From Streptomyces sp. NWU339 (GTDB lineage Bacteria; Actinomycetota; Actinomycetes; Streptomycetales; Streptomycetaceae), in the NCBI RefSeq assembly GCF_003143855.1, contig NZ_QFRK01000001.1, forward strand, positions 563,978-627,977: a stretch of 64,000 nt of DNA, read 5' to 3'. The notes under the pieces are model-generated. The model saw nothing but the letters and a program-made list of their open reading frames with translations. It had not been told where the DNA came from and did no database searches. Shown here in pieces: positions 47,562 to 54,947 of the stretch; positions within the stretch are counted from its first letter, which is position 1, and the number at the start of each line of letters is the position of its first letter. Position numbers and translations under genes: made by a program.

Positions 47562-49103
47562 CTACTGCTTACCGCACAGCGAGACGACCTTCTGCTCTTC
47601 CTCCGAGAGGCTGGGGCCGGGGCTGGGAGTAGGTGCGGTCGTGGACTGGGGCGTGGACTTCTGCGGAGCCTCGGTCGAACCCGAGGGGTTCGGCGTCGGC
47701 GTGTTGGACGTGAAGGAGGCGGGGGTGGTTCCCGTGGTGCCTCCGGCCTCGCCCTCGCCGGTCTTCGCGTTGCTCTCGCTCTCTGCGGCGCGTCGCTCGG
47801 CCTCCTTCCTGCATGCGGAGGCCTGTACCGCGAGTTCGTCGATCTTCGACCGGGCGCCGTGCAGGTCGCCCTCGGCGATGGTCGCCTCGACCAGCTTCCG
47901 CTGGTAGGGCGGCAGGTACTTGAGTTCGATCTCGGGGTGGTCCTTCTCGACCCGCGACAGCGAGACCCAGGCCAGGTCCTGGCTGATGCCCTGGTAGAGC
48001 GCGACGTGCTCGCCGTTGGTGCCGACGTAGTACTGGGTCTGCGTCCAGCGCCAGCCGCCGTACACGCCGCCGCCGAGGACGGCGAGGGTGAGCAGGCTGA
48101 AGAAGGAGCGCTTGATCCACTTTCGGCTCTTGCGGGGCTTGACGAAGTCGTTCTCGTCGTAGCCGAAGCCGTCGGTCTGGATGAAGCCGGTGACGTCCCC
48201 GCTGCCGGGCGGGCCGAACTCGCCCCCGTCGCCGCCCTGGCCGCGTCGGCGGCCGAGACCGGCGGCGCGGCCGGCCGGGGTCTGCATGGCGCTGCCGTCG
48301 TGCGGCTGGTTCTGGTTCTCGGCGACGGCGCCGACCACGACCGGGGTGTCGGAGAGCTGGCCGGCCAGGGTGTCACCGGTGTCGAGGTCGAGGACGTCGG
48401 CGACGATCACGGTGATGTTGTCCGGGCCGCCGCCGCGCAGCGCCAGCTCGATCAGGGTCTGCACGGTGTCCTCGGGGCCCTGGTAGCCCGCCAGGGCCTC
48501 TTCCAGGGTCTGGTGGGAGACCACGCCGGACAGGCCGTCGGAGCAGATCAGGTACCGGTCGCCGGCCCGCACCTCGCGGATGGAGAGGTCGGGTTCGACG
48601 TGTTCGCCGCTGCCGAGGGCCCGCATGAGCAGGGACCGCTGGGGATGGGTGGTCGCCTCCTCCTCGGTGATCCGGCCCTCGTCCACCAACCGCTGCACCC
48701 AGGTGTGGTCCTGGGTGATCTGAGTGAGGACGCCGTCGCGCAGGAGGTAGGCCCGGGAGTCGCCGACGTGCACCATGCCGAGGCGCTGGCCGGTCCACAG
48801 CAGGGCGGTCAGGGTGGTGCCCATGCCCTCGAGCTGGGGGTCCTCCTCGACCATCATGCGCAGCTGGTCGTTGGCGCGCTGCACTGCCGTACCGAGGGAG
48901 GTGAGCAGGTCGGAGCCGGGAATGTCGTCGTCGAGCGCGACGATGGTGGAGATGGCCTCGGAGGAGGCGACCTCGCCGGCCGCGGCGCCGCCCATGCCGT
49001 CGGCGATGGCGAGCAGGCGGGGACCCGCGTAACCGGAGTCCTCGTTGCCCTCCCGGATCATTCCCTTGTGTGATCCGGCGGCGAAGCGCAGGGACAGGCT
49101 CAT
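47562..49103 (-). CDS. pstP: PP2C-family Ser/Thr phosphatase PstP
   Basis: 513 aa from ATG 49103 with GAGGTG upstream (frame open to 49160). PPM domain residues 1-240: GNEDSGYAGPRLLAIADGMGGAAAGEVAS, HVGDSRAYLLRDGVLTQITQDHTWVQ, CSDGLSGVV and GGPDNITVIVADV give the metal-binding aspartates. One TM helix SFFSLLTLAVLGGGVYGGWRW at ~335-355 leads to an extracytoplasmic Thr/Pro/Ser-rich region ending SLCGKQ. It reverses phosphorylation by PknB. Confidence 0.95.
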   Translation of the reverse strand: MSLSLRFAAGSHKGMIREGNEDSGYAGPRLLAIADGMGGAAAGEVASSEAISTIVALDDDIPGSDLLTSLGTAVQRANDQLRMMVEEDPQLEGMGTTLTALLWTGQRLGMVHVGDSRAYLLRDGVLTQITQDHTWVQRLVDEGRITEEEATTHPQRSLLMRALGSGEHVEPDLSIREVRAGDRYLICSDGLSGVVSHQTLEEALAGYQGPEDTVQTLIELALRGGGPDNITVIVADVLDLDTGDTLAGQLSDTPVVVGAVAENQNQPHDGSAMQTPAGRAAGLGRRRGQGGDGGEFGPPGSGDVTGFIQTDGFGYDENDFVKPRKSRKWIKRSFFSLLTLAVLGGGVYGGWRWTQTQYYVGTNGEHVALYQGISQDLAWVSLSRVEKDHPEIELKYLPPYQRKLVEATIAEGDLHGARSKIDELAVQASACRKEAERRAAESESNAKTGEGEAGGTTGTTPASFTSNTPTPNPSGSTEAPQKSTPQSTTAPTPSPGPSLSEEEQKVVSLCGKQ

Positions 49104-49244
49104 GCGCACCTCGCCCGTCGGCTCCGGGTACAGCCGGTCGTGTCGAGCCACACTGCCCACCCTCCGGTCGGGAGCGCGCCGGGGTCCTGGGTCGGGACCC
49201 CCACCGTGTGCTCGCTCCGCTCGCGTTCTGTCATTGGTGTAGCA

Positions 49245-49754
49245 CTACTTCCGCAGCTCGATGACGGTCTTGCCGATGCGGATCGGCGCACCCGGTCCAA
49301 TCGGTGTGGGTGTCGTCAGCCGGGACCGGTCCAGGTACGTGCCGTTCGTGGAACCCAGGTCCTCGACGATCCACTGGCCGTCGCGGTCGGGGTAGATCCT
49401 GGCATGGCGGCTGGAGGCGTAGTCGTCGTCCAGCACGATCGTGCTGTCGTGCGCCCGGCCCAGCGTGATGGTCTGGCCCTGGAGCGCGACGGTGGTGCCG
49501 GTGAGGGTGCCCTCGGTCACGACCAGCTTGGTGGGGGCGTTGCGGCCGCGGCGGCCGCCCCCGGACTGCTGGCGCTGCGGCGGCGGTGCCTGCCGGGCGC
49601 TCTGTTGCGGCCGGGTGGCCTCCCGGCGTGCTCCGCGCTGGGTGACCCGCGTACCGAAGAGGTCACTGCGGATGACCTGCACGGCCACGATCACGAACAG
49701 CCACAGTACGGCCAGGAAACCCAGCCGCATGACCGTGAGGGTCAGCTCTGACAT
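49245..49754 (-). CDS. fhaB: FHA-domain protein FhaB (FipA-type)
   Basis: 169 aa from ATG 49754, beginning MSELTLTVMRLGFLAVLWLFVIVAVQVIRSDLFG, an N-terminal TM anchor. A Gln/Arg/Pro-rich linker is followed by a C-terminal FHA domain: ITLGRAHDSTIVLDDDYASSRHARI and VEDLGSTNGTYLD. It binds phosphothreonine targets of the cluster kinases and links them to division. It lies 10 nt downstream of fhaA. Confidence 0.95.
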   Translation of the reverse strand: MSELTLTVMRLGFLAVLWLFVIVAVQVIRSDLFGTRVTQRGARREATRPQQSARQAPPPQRQQSGGGRRGRNAPTKLVVTEGTLTGTTVALQGQTITLGRAHDSTIVLDDDYASSRHARIYPDRDGQWIVEDLGSTNGTYLDRSRLTTPTPIGPGAPIRIGKTVIELRK

Positions 49755-49764
49755 TGCCCCCGCT

Positions 49765-50637
49765 TCACCCTTCGGCTTGCCGGTAAATGATGGTGGTGCT
49801 GCCCACGACGATCCGCGAGCCGTCGCGGAGCGTAGCGTGGGTGGTGTGCTGTCCGTCCACCACGATGCCGTTGGTGGACCCGAGATCCTGGATCGTCGAG
49901 GGCGTTCCGGTCCGGATCTCGCAGTGCCGGCGGGAGACACCGGGGTCGTCGATCCGTACGTCGGCCTCGGTGCTGCGGCCCATTACCAGTGTCGCGTTGG
50001 AGATCTGGTGGCGGTTGCCGTTGATCTCGACCCAGTAGCGGGTGCGGCCGGCGGACGGGGGTGCGGCGGGGGGCCGCTGGCCGCCCGCCGCAGGCGGGTA
50101 GCCGTAACCGCCGGGCCGGCCGCCGGGCGGCGGCGCGGCCGGCATGGGCGGGGCTCCCGTGGGAGCGGCCGGCGGGTACCCGTAGCCGCCGGGGCGGCCG
50201 GCGGGCGGGTAGCCCGTGCCGGGGCCCGCGGGGCCGGGGCCGGTGGGCCCCGCCTGGCTGCTGGAGGAGGCGAGCGTACGGCTGCGCACCCGGTACAGGC
50301 CGGTGTCGAGGTCCTCCGCCTTCTCCAGGTGCACCTTGATGGGGCCCATGAAGGTGTAGCGCTGCTGCTTGGCGTAGTCGCGGACCATGCCGGCGAGTTC
50401 GTCACCGAGCTGTCCGGAGTACGGGCTGAGCCGCTCGTAGTCGGGGGTGCTCAGTTCGACGATGAAGTCGTTGGGGACGACGGTGCGGTCACGGTTCCAG
50501 ATGGTCGCGTTGTTGTCGCACTCCCGCTGGAGTGCTCCCGCGATCTCCACGGGCTGCACCTCGGACTTGAACACCTTGGCGAAGGTGCCGTTGACCAGGC
50601 CTTCGAGCCGCTGCTCGAATTTCTTCAGGACTCCCAT
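49765..50637 (-). CDS. fhaA: FHA-domain protein FhaA
   Basis: 290 aa beginning MGVLKKFEQRLEGLVNGTFAKVFKSEVQPVEIAGAL, the N-terminal DUF3662 domain (residues 1-125), then a Gly/Pro/Tyr-rich linker and a C-terminal FHA domain (LVMGRSTEADVRIDDPGVSRRHCEI, IQDLGSTNGIVVDGQ). FhaA binds phosphorylated MviN-type proteins and controls peptidoglycan precursor export. It is first in the operon. ATG 50637 follows GGAGGAGG. Confidence 0.95.
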   Translation of the reverse strand: MGVLKKFEQRLEGLVNGTFAKVFKSEVQPVEIAGALQRECDNNATIWNRDRTVVPNDFIVELSTPDYERLSPYSGQLGDELAGMVRDYAKQQRYTFMGPIKVHLEKAEDLDTGLYRVRSRTLASSSSQAGPTGPGPAGPGTGYPPAGRPGGYGYPPAAPTGAPPMPAAPPPGGRPGGYGYPPAAGGQRPPAAPPSAGRTRYWVEINGNRHQISNATLVMGRSTEADVRIDDPGVSRRHCEIRTGTPSTIQDLGSTNGIVVDGQHTTHATLRDGSRIVVGSTTIIYRQAEG

Positions 50638-51314
50638 GGGGCACCTCCTCCGTCGTCGCCGTCCTGTGTACTGCCCTGTCCACTGCGTCTACTGCCCGGT
50701 GCGCCGATCCGCGCACCGTCTACCTGGTACTGCTTACTGATCGTATCCACGCCCCGGTCGATCGGCTGGTTCCCCCTGCTTGCCCGGCCGACCGGTGTCG
50801 ACGCCTGACGGAGTTCCCCCGGAGTTCCCTCCGGGAGCCCCTTCGAACTCCTTCGGCCGTGCTCGTGCGAGCCGCCTTGCCATGGATCGTAGAGGGGACT
50901 GTGGACCAGTGTCCCGCATGCGGCTGTGCACTCCGTCCGGCACCTGGGGAGACGGGGGCTACCGGTACGAGGTTGATACGTGAAGCGGTTCTTGTGGAGG
51001 GGACGGGGACATATCCAAGCGCATCCATGCCTATTCATACCCATTGGCACCTGTCCATGCGTGCGTGTCCGGGTCGCGGCGTCGTTTCTGTTCGAGGTGA
51101 TGTCGCCGCGCGGCGGTGCGGTGCGGGGCTTCGCCGGGTGTCGAAGGGGGCTCGCGCGTGCCGCTGGTGCTGCTCGTGCGCGGCGGTATCGCTCAGGCCG
51201 GACGGGGTCCGGGGCGGGTGGAAAGGGATGTGAACCCACCCCGGACAGCGTGCTAATGTTCTGGTGTCGGAAGGCGCCGAACCCCTGCGGGACGGGGCCG
51301 ATGACACACCCAAT
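50638..51314. promoter_or_regulatory. Long spacer between fhaA and tRNA-Leu
   Basis: 677 nt with no gene I can support. It must carry the fhaA operon promoter; a 7-bp inverted repeat GGTGCGC/GCGCACC spans 50698-50717. A locally A/T-richer segment lies at about 51000-51060. The tRNA-Leu promoter is -35-like TGAACC (51231-51236), 17-nt spacer, -10 TAATGT (51254-51259). Confidence 0.5.
51231..51259 (+). promoter_or_regulatory. tRNA-Leu promoter
   Basis: TGAACC at 51231-51236 and TAATGT at 51254-51259 with a 17-nt spacer, 55 nt before the tRNA. Confidence 0.55.
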
Positions 51315-51398
51315 GCGCGGGTGGCGGAATAGGCAGACGCGCTGGATTCAGGTTCCAGTGCCCGCAAGGGCGTGGGGGTTCAACTCCCCCCTCGCGCA
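51315..51398 (+). tRNA. tRNA-Leu (CAG)
   Basis: 84-nt class II tRNA: GCGCGGGTGGCGGAAT start, anticodon loop TTCAGGT (CAG), a variable arm TGCCCGCAAGGGCGT, T arm GGGGGTTCAACTCCCCC and acceptor end TCGCGCA. CCA is not encoded. Confidence 0.96.
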
Positions 51399-51408
51399 CA
51401 CCGTCGGA

Positions 51409-51440
51409 CGGGCGGCATCCATCACGGATGCCGCCCGTTT
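51409..51440 (+). terminator. tRNA-Leu terminator
   Basis: CGGGCGGCATCC (51409-51420) and its exact complement (51426-51437) around ATCAC, followed by TTT. Confidence 0.82.
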
Positions 51441-51767
51441 CGCATGCCCGGGCCGAGGCTGCCGAGCCCGAAGCGCTCCCTGGAACCGGTCCCGTCGTCG
51501 ACGATTGAACCGGGTCGGAAGCGGGGCGGAAAGAGGGGTGGGGTCCGAGGGTGAGGGCCTGGAACGGGGCGCGGCCGTGTGAGGAACATCTCATGATCTT
51601 TTCGGGTGGCCGGTGACCGGGTGTGTGGAGTTCGGTGCGGAGTGTATGGGGGTCGGGCTGTTCGGGCCTGATGGAGGGCGTGGATGCGCGGCCGGAGCTG
51701 ACGCCGCCCTCTACGCCTCCTCGGCAATTGCAAACCGTCTGGTCGGTTCGGGATCAGGGGTGGTCGG
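51441..51767. other. Spacer between tRNA-Leu and the butyrolactone module
   Basis: 327 nt; small open frames exist but none is convincing. An imperfect palindrome AACCG...CGGTT lies around 51735-51752, just after the SDR gene; it lacks the ARE flanks. Confidence 0.4.
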
Positions 51768-52736
51768 TCAGCCGGGGGTGAGGAACGACCGGTACCAGGG
51801 GGCCGCGGGCGGGAAGGCGCGGGTGAAGCCCTCGCCGGGTGCGCAGTCCAGGTTCTCCCAGAAGGCGTCGTCCGCGAACCGGTGGTCGACGGTGAGCATG
51901 CCGAGGTGATGCAGCGCGCGAGGGGAGCCGGCGGCTCGTGCGTAGGCGGTCGTGACGTCCACCGACGCGCCCTCGCCGGGCTGTTCCACGTGCGCGCACA
52001 CGGCCGCGAGCAGCTCCGACGCGGGAACGGGGGCCGGGTGGTTGACGTAGTGGACGCCGGGCCCGTGGGCCGGTGAGAGCGCCGCGGCGACGGCGGCGCG
52101 GCCCAGGGTGCCCACGTCGATCATCGAGTGCAGGGCTTCGCAGCCCGTCACGGTCGCCGACAACTCCCGCAGGAGTCCGACCAGTCCGGGCACCAGCCAG
52201 CGGTCGCCCTCGCCGTACACCAGGTGGGGTCGTAGCACCAGGCCGCCCGCGTCGAGGACGTGCCGTTCGGCGGCGGCACGGGTGCGGCTGGTGGCGGAGG
52301 CGGGGGCGACGGGGGCCTCGCCCGGCCGTACGCCGTGGAAGGGGCCCCGGCCGTGGACGGCGGCGGTGCTCATGTAGAGGATGCGGCGCACCCCGCTGCG
52401 TACCGCTTCTTCCACCAGGGCTTTCGTGCCCCGGTCGTTGACCGCCGCGAGCGATTCCGGGTCACCGCTCACGCGTGAGGCGCAGTGGACGAGTACGTCG
52501 ATGCCGGTGCAACTGCCGTACAGGGAAGCGGGAACGGCGAGGTCGCCGGGTACGGTCTCGGCCTTGGTCTCGGCCGTGGTCTCGGTCTCGACCGTGGCCT
52601 CGGCGGGTGTGCGGAGGGCGCGGCGGGACAGCAGACGGACGTGGGCGTCCGGGCGTTGGTGCGCGGCCGCCGCGACCCGGCTGCCGATGAAGCCGGTGCC
52701 GCCCGTGATCAGAAGGTTCACCGTTCTCAGCGTCAC
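51768..52736 (-). CDS. NAD-dependent epimerase/SDR, butyrolactone-associated
   Basis: 322-aa extended short-chain dehydrogenase: Rossmann motif LLITGGTGFIGSRVAAAA, LVHCASRVSGDP, YMSTAAVHGRG and RPHLVYGEGDRWLVPGL. The usual YxxxK is altered: the TSRTRAAAERHV helix has no clear Tyr before Lys/Arg, so catalysis may differ. An in-frame Glu/Thr repeat (ATVETETTAETKAETV) is inserted near residue 47. It is coupled to the AfsA-like gene by a 4-nt overlap region (52733-52736). Similar SDRs next to afsA homologues take part in gamma-butyrolactone maturation; that is the inferred role. Confidence 0.78.
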   Translation of the reverse strand: MTLRTVNLLITGGTGFIGSRVAAAAHQRPDAHVRLLSRRALRTPAEATVETETTAETKAETVPGDLAVPASLYGSCTGIDVLVHCASRVSGDPESLAAVNDRGTKALVEEAVRSGVRRILYMSTAAVHGRGPFHGVRPGEAPVAPASATSRTRAAAERHVLDAGGLVLRPHLVYGEGDRWLVPGLVGLLRELSATVTGCEALHSMIDVGTLGRAAVAAALSPAHGPGVHYVNHPAPVPASELLAAVCAHVEQPGEGASVDVTTAYARAAGSPRALHHLGMLTVDHRFADDAFWENLDCAPGEGFTRAFPPAAPWYRSFLTPG

Positions 52737-53797
52737 AGCGGCGAACGTACCGGGGCGTGGTCCGGGGTGCGGCCGTGAGGTGCTGAGGTGAGGGTGGCGG
52801 TGAAGACGGGCTTGTCGTTCTGCCGGCCGGAGACCTGCACGGTCACCTCGCCGTTCTCGGTATCGGCGTCGGTGTCGGTGTCGGCCTTGTCCTTGTCCTT
52901 GTCAAGGACTTCTGCTTCGAGCAGGCACGGGCTGTCCAGTTCGGCGTAGCGGCTGAAGGAGGTGGCCATGTCGACCGGCAGGAAGGACCGTCTGCCGGAT
53001 GCCGCGGTCGCGGCCTGACGGGCCGCCTCGAACAGGACCATGCCGGGGACGTGGTCGTTGGGCCGGGGGAAGAGGACGGGGTGGCCGGTGTCGACCCGCA
53101 GGAGCCAGGTGCCGGGGCGGTCGGCGGGGGCGAGGACGACGTCCTCCGCACGGTCGCGGCCGACCAGTTCGGGGGGAACGGGGGGCAGCAGGGGTATCGC
53201 GCTGTCCGTGGCGTCCAACTGCCGGGCTCGCAGGCGGCGGTAGGCGGCCGGTGAGGTGCAGCCCGTGCTGCCGGTGCCCCGGGCGACGAGCCGTCCCGCG
53301 CGGCGGAACTCCATGGTCGTCCGCATGCTGCTCAGACCACGCCCCCGGCGGCGCACCTCGGAGCAGACGACGTCGATGGTGACCGGCTCGGTGGCGTCCA
53401 CGAGTAACAGCCCGGAGGGGTCCGCGGTGACCGACAGGTCCCACATGACGAAGTGTGTGTCGAGTGGGGTGCCGAACTCGGCGTGGGCGAGGGCCATCGT
53501 GGTCTGGCGCAGGGTCTCACCGATGATCATCGGGTCCTGGTGGCGATCGTCGGCCGGGCCGAAGAAGGAGTGGTCGGCGGGCCAGTGCGCGGTGACGCGG
53601 AAGGCGAGGTCGGAGAGGCGTATCCAATCCGCGGGGAAGACGTCCGCCGCGCGGGTGCGGTGCGCGAGCTGCTCGGTGATCCGGGTGGTGCCGGGGCCGG
53701 TGCGGGCACCGGCAGCCTGGCCGGCCACGCTTGCGGGCTCGCCCCCCTGTCCGGTCTGATCCTCCGTGGGTGTACTTGAGGGACCTGACTGCGGCAT
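52733..53797 (-). CDS. AfsA/ScbA-family gamma-butyrolactone synthase
   Basis: 354-aa protein with the two AfsA hot-dog repeats. Repeat 1 (~45-165) has HRTRAADVFPADWI, DHSFFGP and QDPMIIGETLRQTTMALAHAEFG; repeat 2 (~215-330) has DTGHPVLFPRPNDHVPGMVLFEAARQAA. AfsA joins a beta-ketoacyl chain to dihydroxyacetone phosphate, the first committed step to A-factor-type signals. A hexanucleotide-encoded insert DKDKDKADTDTDADTENG lies near residue 300. ATG 53797 follows GAGGGG. Divergent from the receptor gene across an ARE. Confidence 0.92.
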   Translation of the reverse strand: MPQSGPSSTPTEDQTGQGGEPASVAGQAAGARTGPGTTRITEQLAHRTRAADVFPADWIRLSDLAFRVTAHWPADHSFFGPADDRHQDPMIIGETLRQTTMALAHAEFGTPLDTHFVMWDLSVTADPSGLLLVDATEPVTIDVVCSEVRRRGRGLSSMRTTMEFRRAGRLVARGTGSTGCTSPAAYRRLRARQLDATDSAIPLLPPVPPELVGRDRAEDVVLAPADRPGTWLLRVDTGHPVLFPRPNDHVPGMVLFEAARQAATAASGRRSFLPVDMATSFSRYAELDSPCLLEAEVLDKDKDKADTDTDADTENGEVTVQVSGRQNDKPVFTATLTSAPHGRTPDHAPVRSPL

Positions 53798-53843
53798 GGA
53801 GAACCCCTCGAATGGACGGCCTGGATCCGGTCGACTTTCGCAC

Positions 53844-53869
53844 TAAGATACGGACGAGCCGGTTTTTTT
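53844..53869. promoter_or_regulatory. ARE: gamma-butyrolactone receptor operator
   Basis: The 26-mer TAAGATACGG...CGGTTTTTTT fits the published ARE pattern TNANAWACNNACYNNNCGGTTTKTTT at every fixed position but one (G for Y). It lies in the divergent promoter between the AfsA-like and receptor genes and closely resembles the ScbR site of scbA-scbR. Confidence 0.85.
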
Positions 53870-53985
53870 CAAGGGTGATCCATACCGTTGGAGACGAGCC
53901 CACGCGCCCGTACGGCGTCACGCATGGCGCCCGCGCGGCGACTTCACGGCGATCCGCGAGATCCACGGAGATCAGGAGGCACCCG

Positions 53986-54651
53986 ATGGCGCGACAGGAG
54001 CGCGCGATCCGCACGCGGCGGACCATTCTGGCCGCGGCCGCGGCCGTCTTCGACGAACGCGGCTACACCTCCGCGACCATCGGGGAGATCCTGGACCGGG
54101 CCGGGGTGACCAAGGGTGCCCTGTACTTCCACTTCGGCTCCAAGGAGGAGCTGGCGCTCGGCATCTTCGAGGAGCAGCTGGCGGTCGCCCTGCCGCCCCA
54201 GTCGAGCAAACTCCAGGAGCTCGTCGACTCCGGTCTGGTGCTGGCCCTGCGGCTGCGGACCGATCCGCTGGTGCGGGCCAGTGTCGGACTGGCTCTGGAC
54301 CAAGGGGCGTTGGGGCTGGACCGAACCCCGGCTTTCCGTATGTGGATCGACCAGACCACCCGGACCCTGGCCGAGGCGAAGGCGGGGGGCGAGCTGCTGC
54401 CGCACGTCGAAGTGACGGAGACGGCGGAGCTGTTGGTCGCGAGTTACTCGGGGGTGCAGCTCCTCTCTCAGCTGCGCTGCCAGCGGCAGGATCTGGAGGA
54501 CCGGGTCGTCGTGCTGTTCCAGCACATGCTGCCGGGCATCGCGGTCCCGGCGGTGCTGGCCCGGCTGGACATCTCGGCGGACCGCGCCCAGCGGGCCCTC
54601 GCGGAGGGACGGTTGGAACCGGTTGTGGGAGATGTCGCCGAGGCGGGGTAG
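53986..54651 (+). CDS. TetR-type gamma-butyrolactone receptor (ArpA/ScbR-like)
   Basis: 221 aa from ATG 53986 with AGGAGG upstream (frame is open further back without a site). HTH domain: MARQERAIRTRRTILAAAAAVFDERGYTSATIGEILDRAGVTKGALYFHFGSKEELALGIF, very close to ArpA/ScbR receptors. The C-terminal ligand domain has Trp in AFRMWIDQTTRTLAEA, the conserved ligand-binding Trp region of true receptors (typically Trp ~119-127), which favours a genuine receptor over a pseudo-receptor. It probably represses the divergent afsA-like gene through the ARE. Confidence 0.9.
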   Translation: MARQERAIRTRRTILAAAAAVFDERGYTSATIGEILDRAGVTKGALYFHFGSKEELALGIFEEQLAVALPPQSSKLQELVDSGLVLALRLRTDPLVRASVGLALDQGALGLDRTPAFRMWIDQTTRTLAEAKAGGELLPHVEVTETAELLVASYSGVQLLSQLRCQRQDLEDRVVVLFQHMLPGIAVPAVLARLDISADRAQRALAEGRLEPVVGDVAEAG

Positions 54652-54747
54652 ACGGGCACGGGCGTGGGCACGTGTGGGCGTGGGCGCGATGAGGCTGGGG
54701 GCGGCGGCTGCAGCGGGCAGTCACAAGGGCGCGTGTGGGTGAGGGAG

Positions 54748-54773
54748 TTGTCCACAGCCCGGAGTTGTCCACA
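54748..54773 (+). promoter_or_regulatory. Pair of perfect DnaA boxes downstream of the receptor
   Basis: TTGTCCACA at 54748-54756 and again at 54765-54773, same orientation, 17 nt start to start. They lie in the 296-nt spacer between the receptor and DUF2252 genes, about 180 nt before the latter's start. Confidence 0.75.
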
Positions 54774-54947
54774 AGACCTGACGCGTTTCGTCCACCGGGT
54801 TGTACGGTCGGCACGGTTGATGTCATGGCCTGCGCCGATGCCTGTGTCGACGCGGGGCCGGCGGTCGTTCGTTTCGGTTGTCGATGCGTGCGCGTGGTCG
54901 AACGTGTGCAAGGACGTACGCGTGGGCGTACGGGGGAGGCGGTTGTT

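Noticed and set aside
51735..51752. Possible second ARE (AACCG...CGGTT) after the SDR gene
   Set aside because: It lacks the A-rich and T-rich flanks of the ARE and lies downstream of the operon rather than at a promoter.
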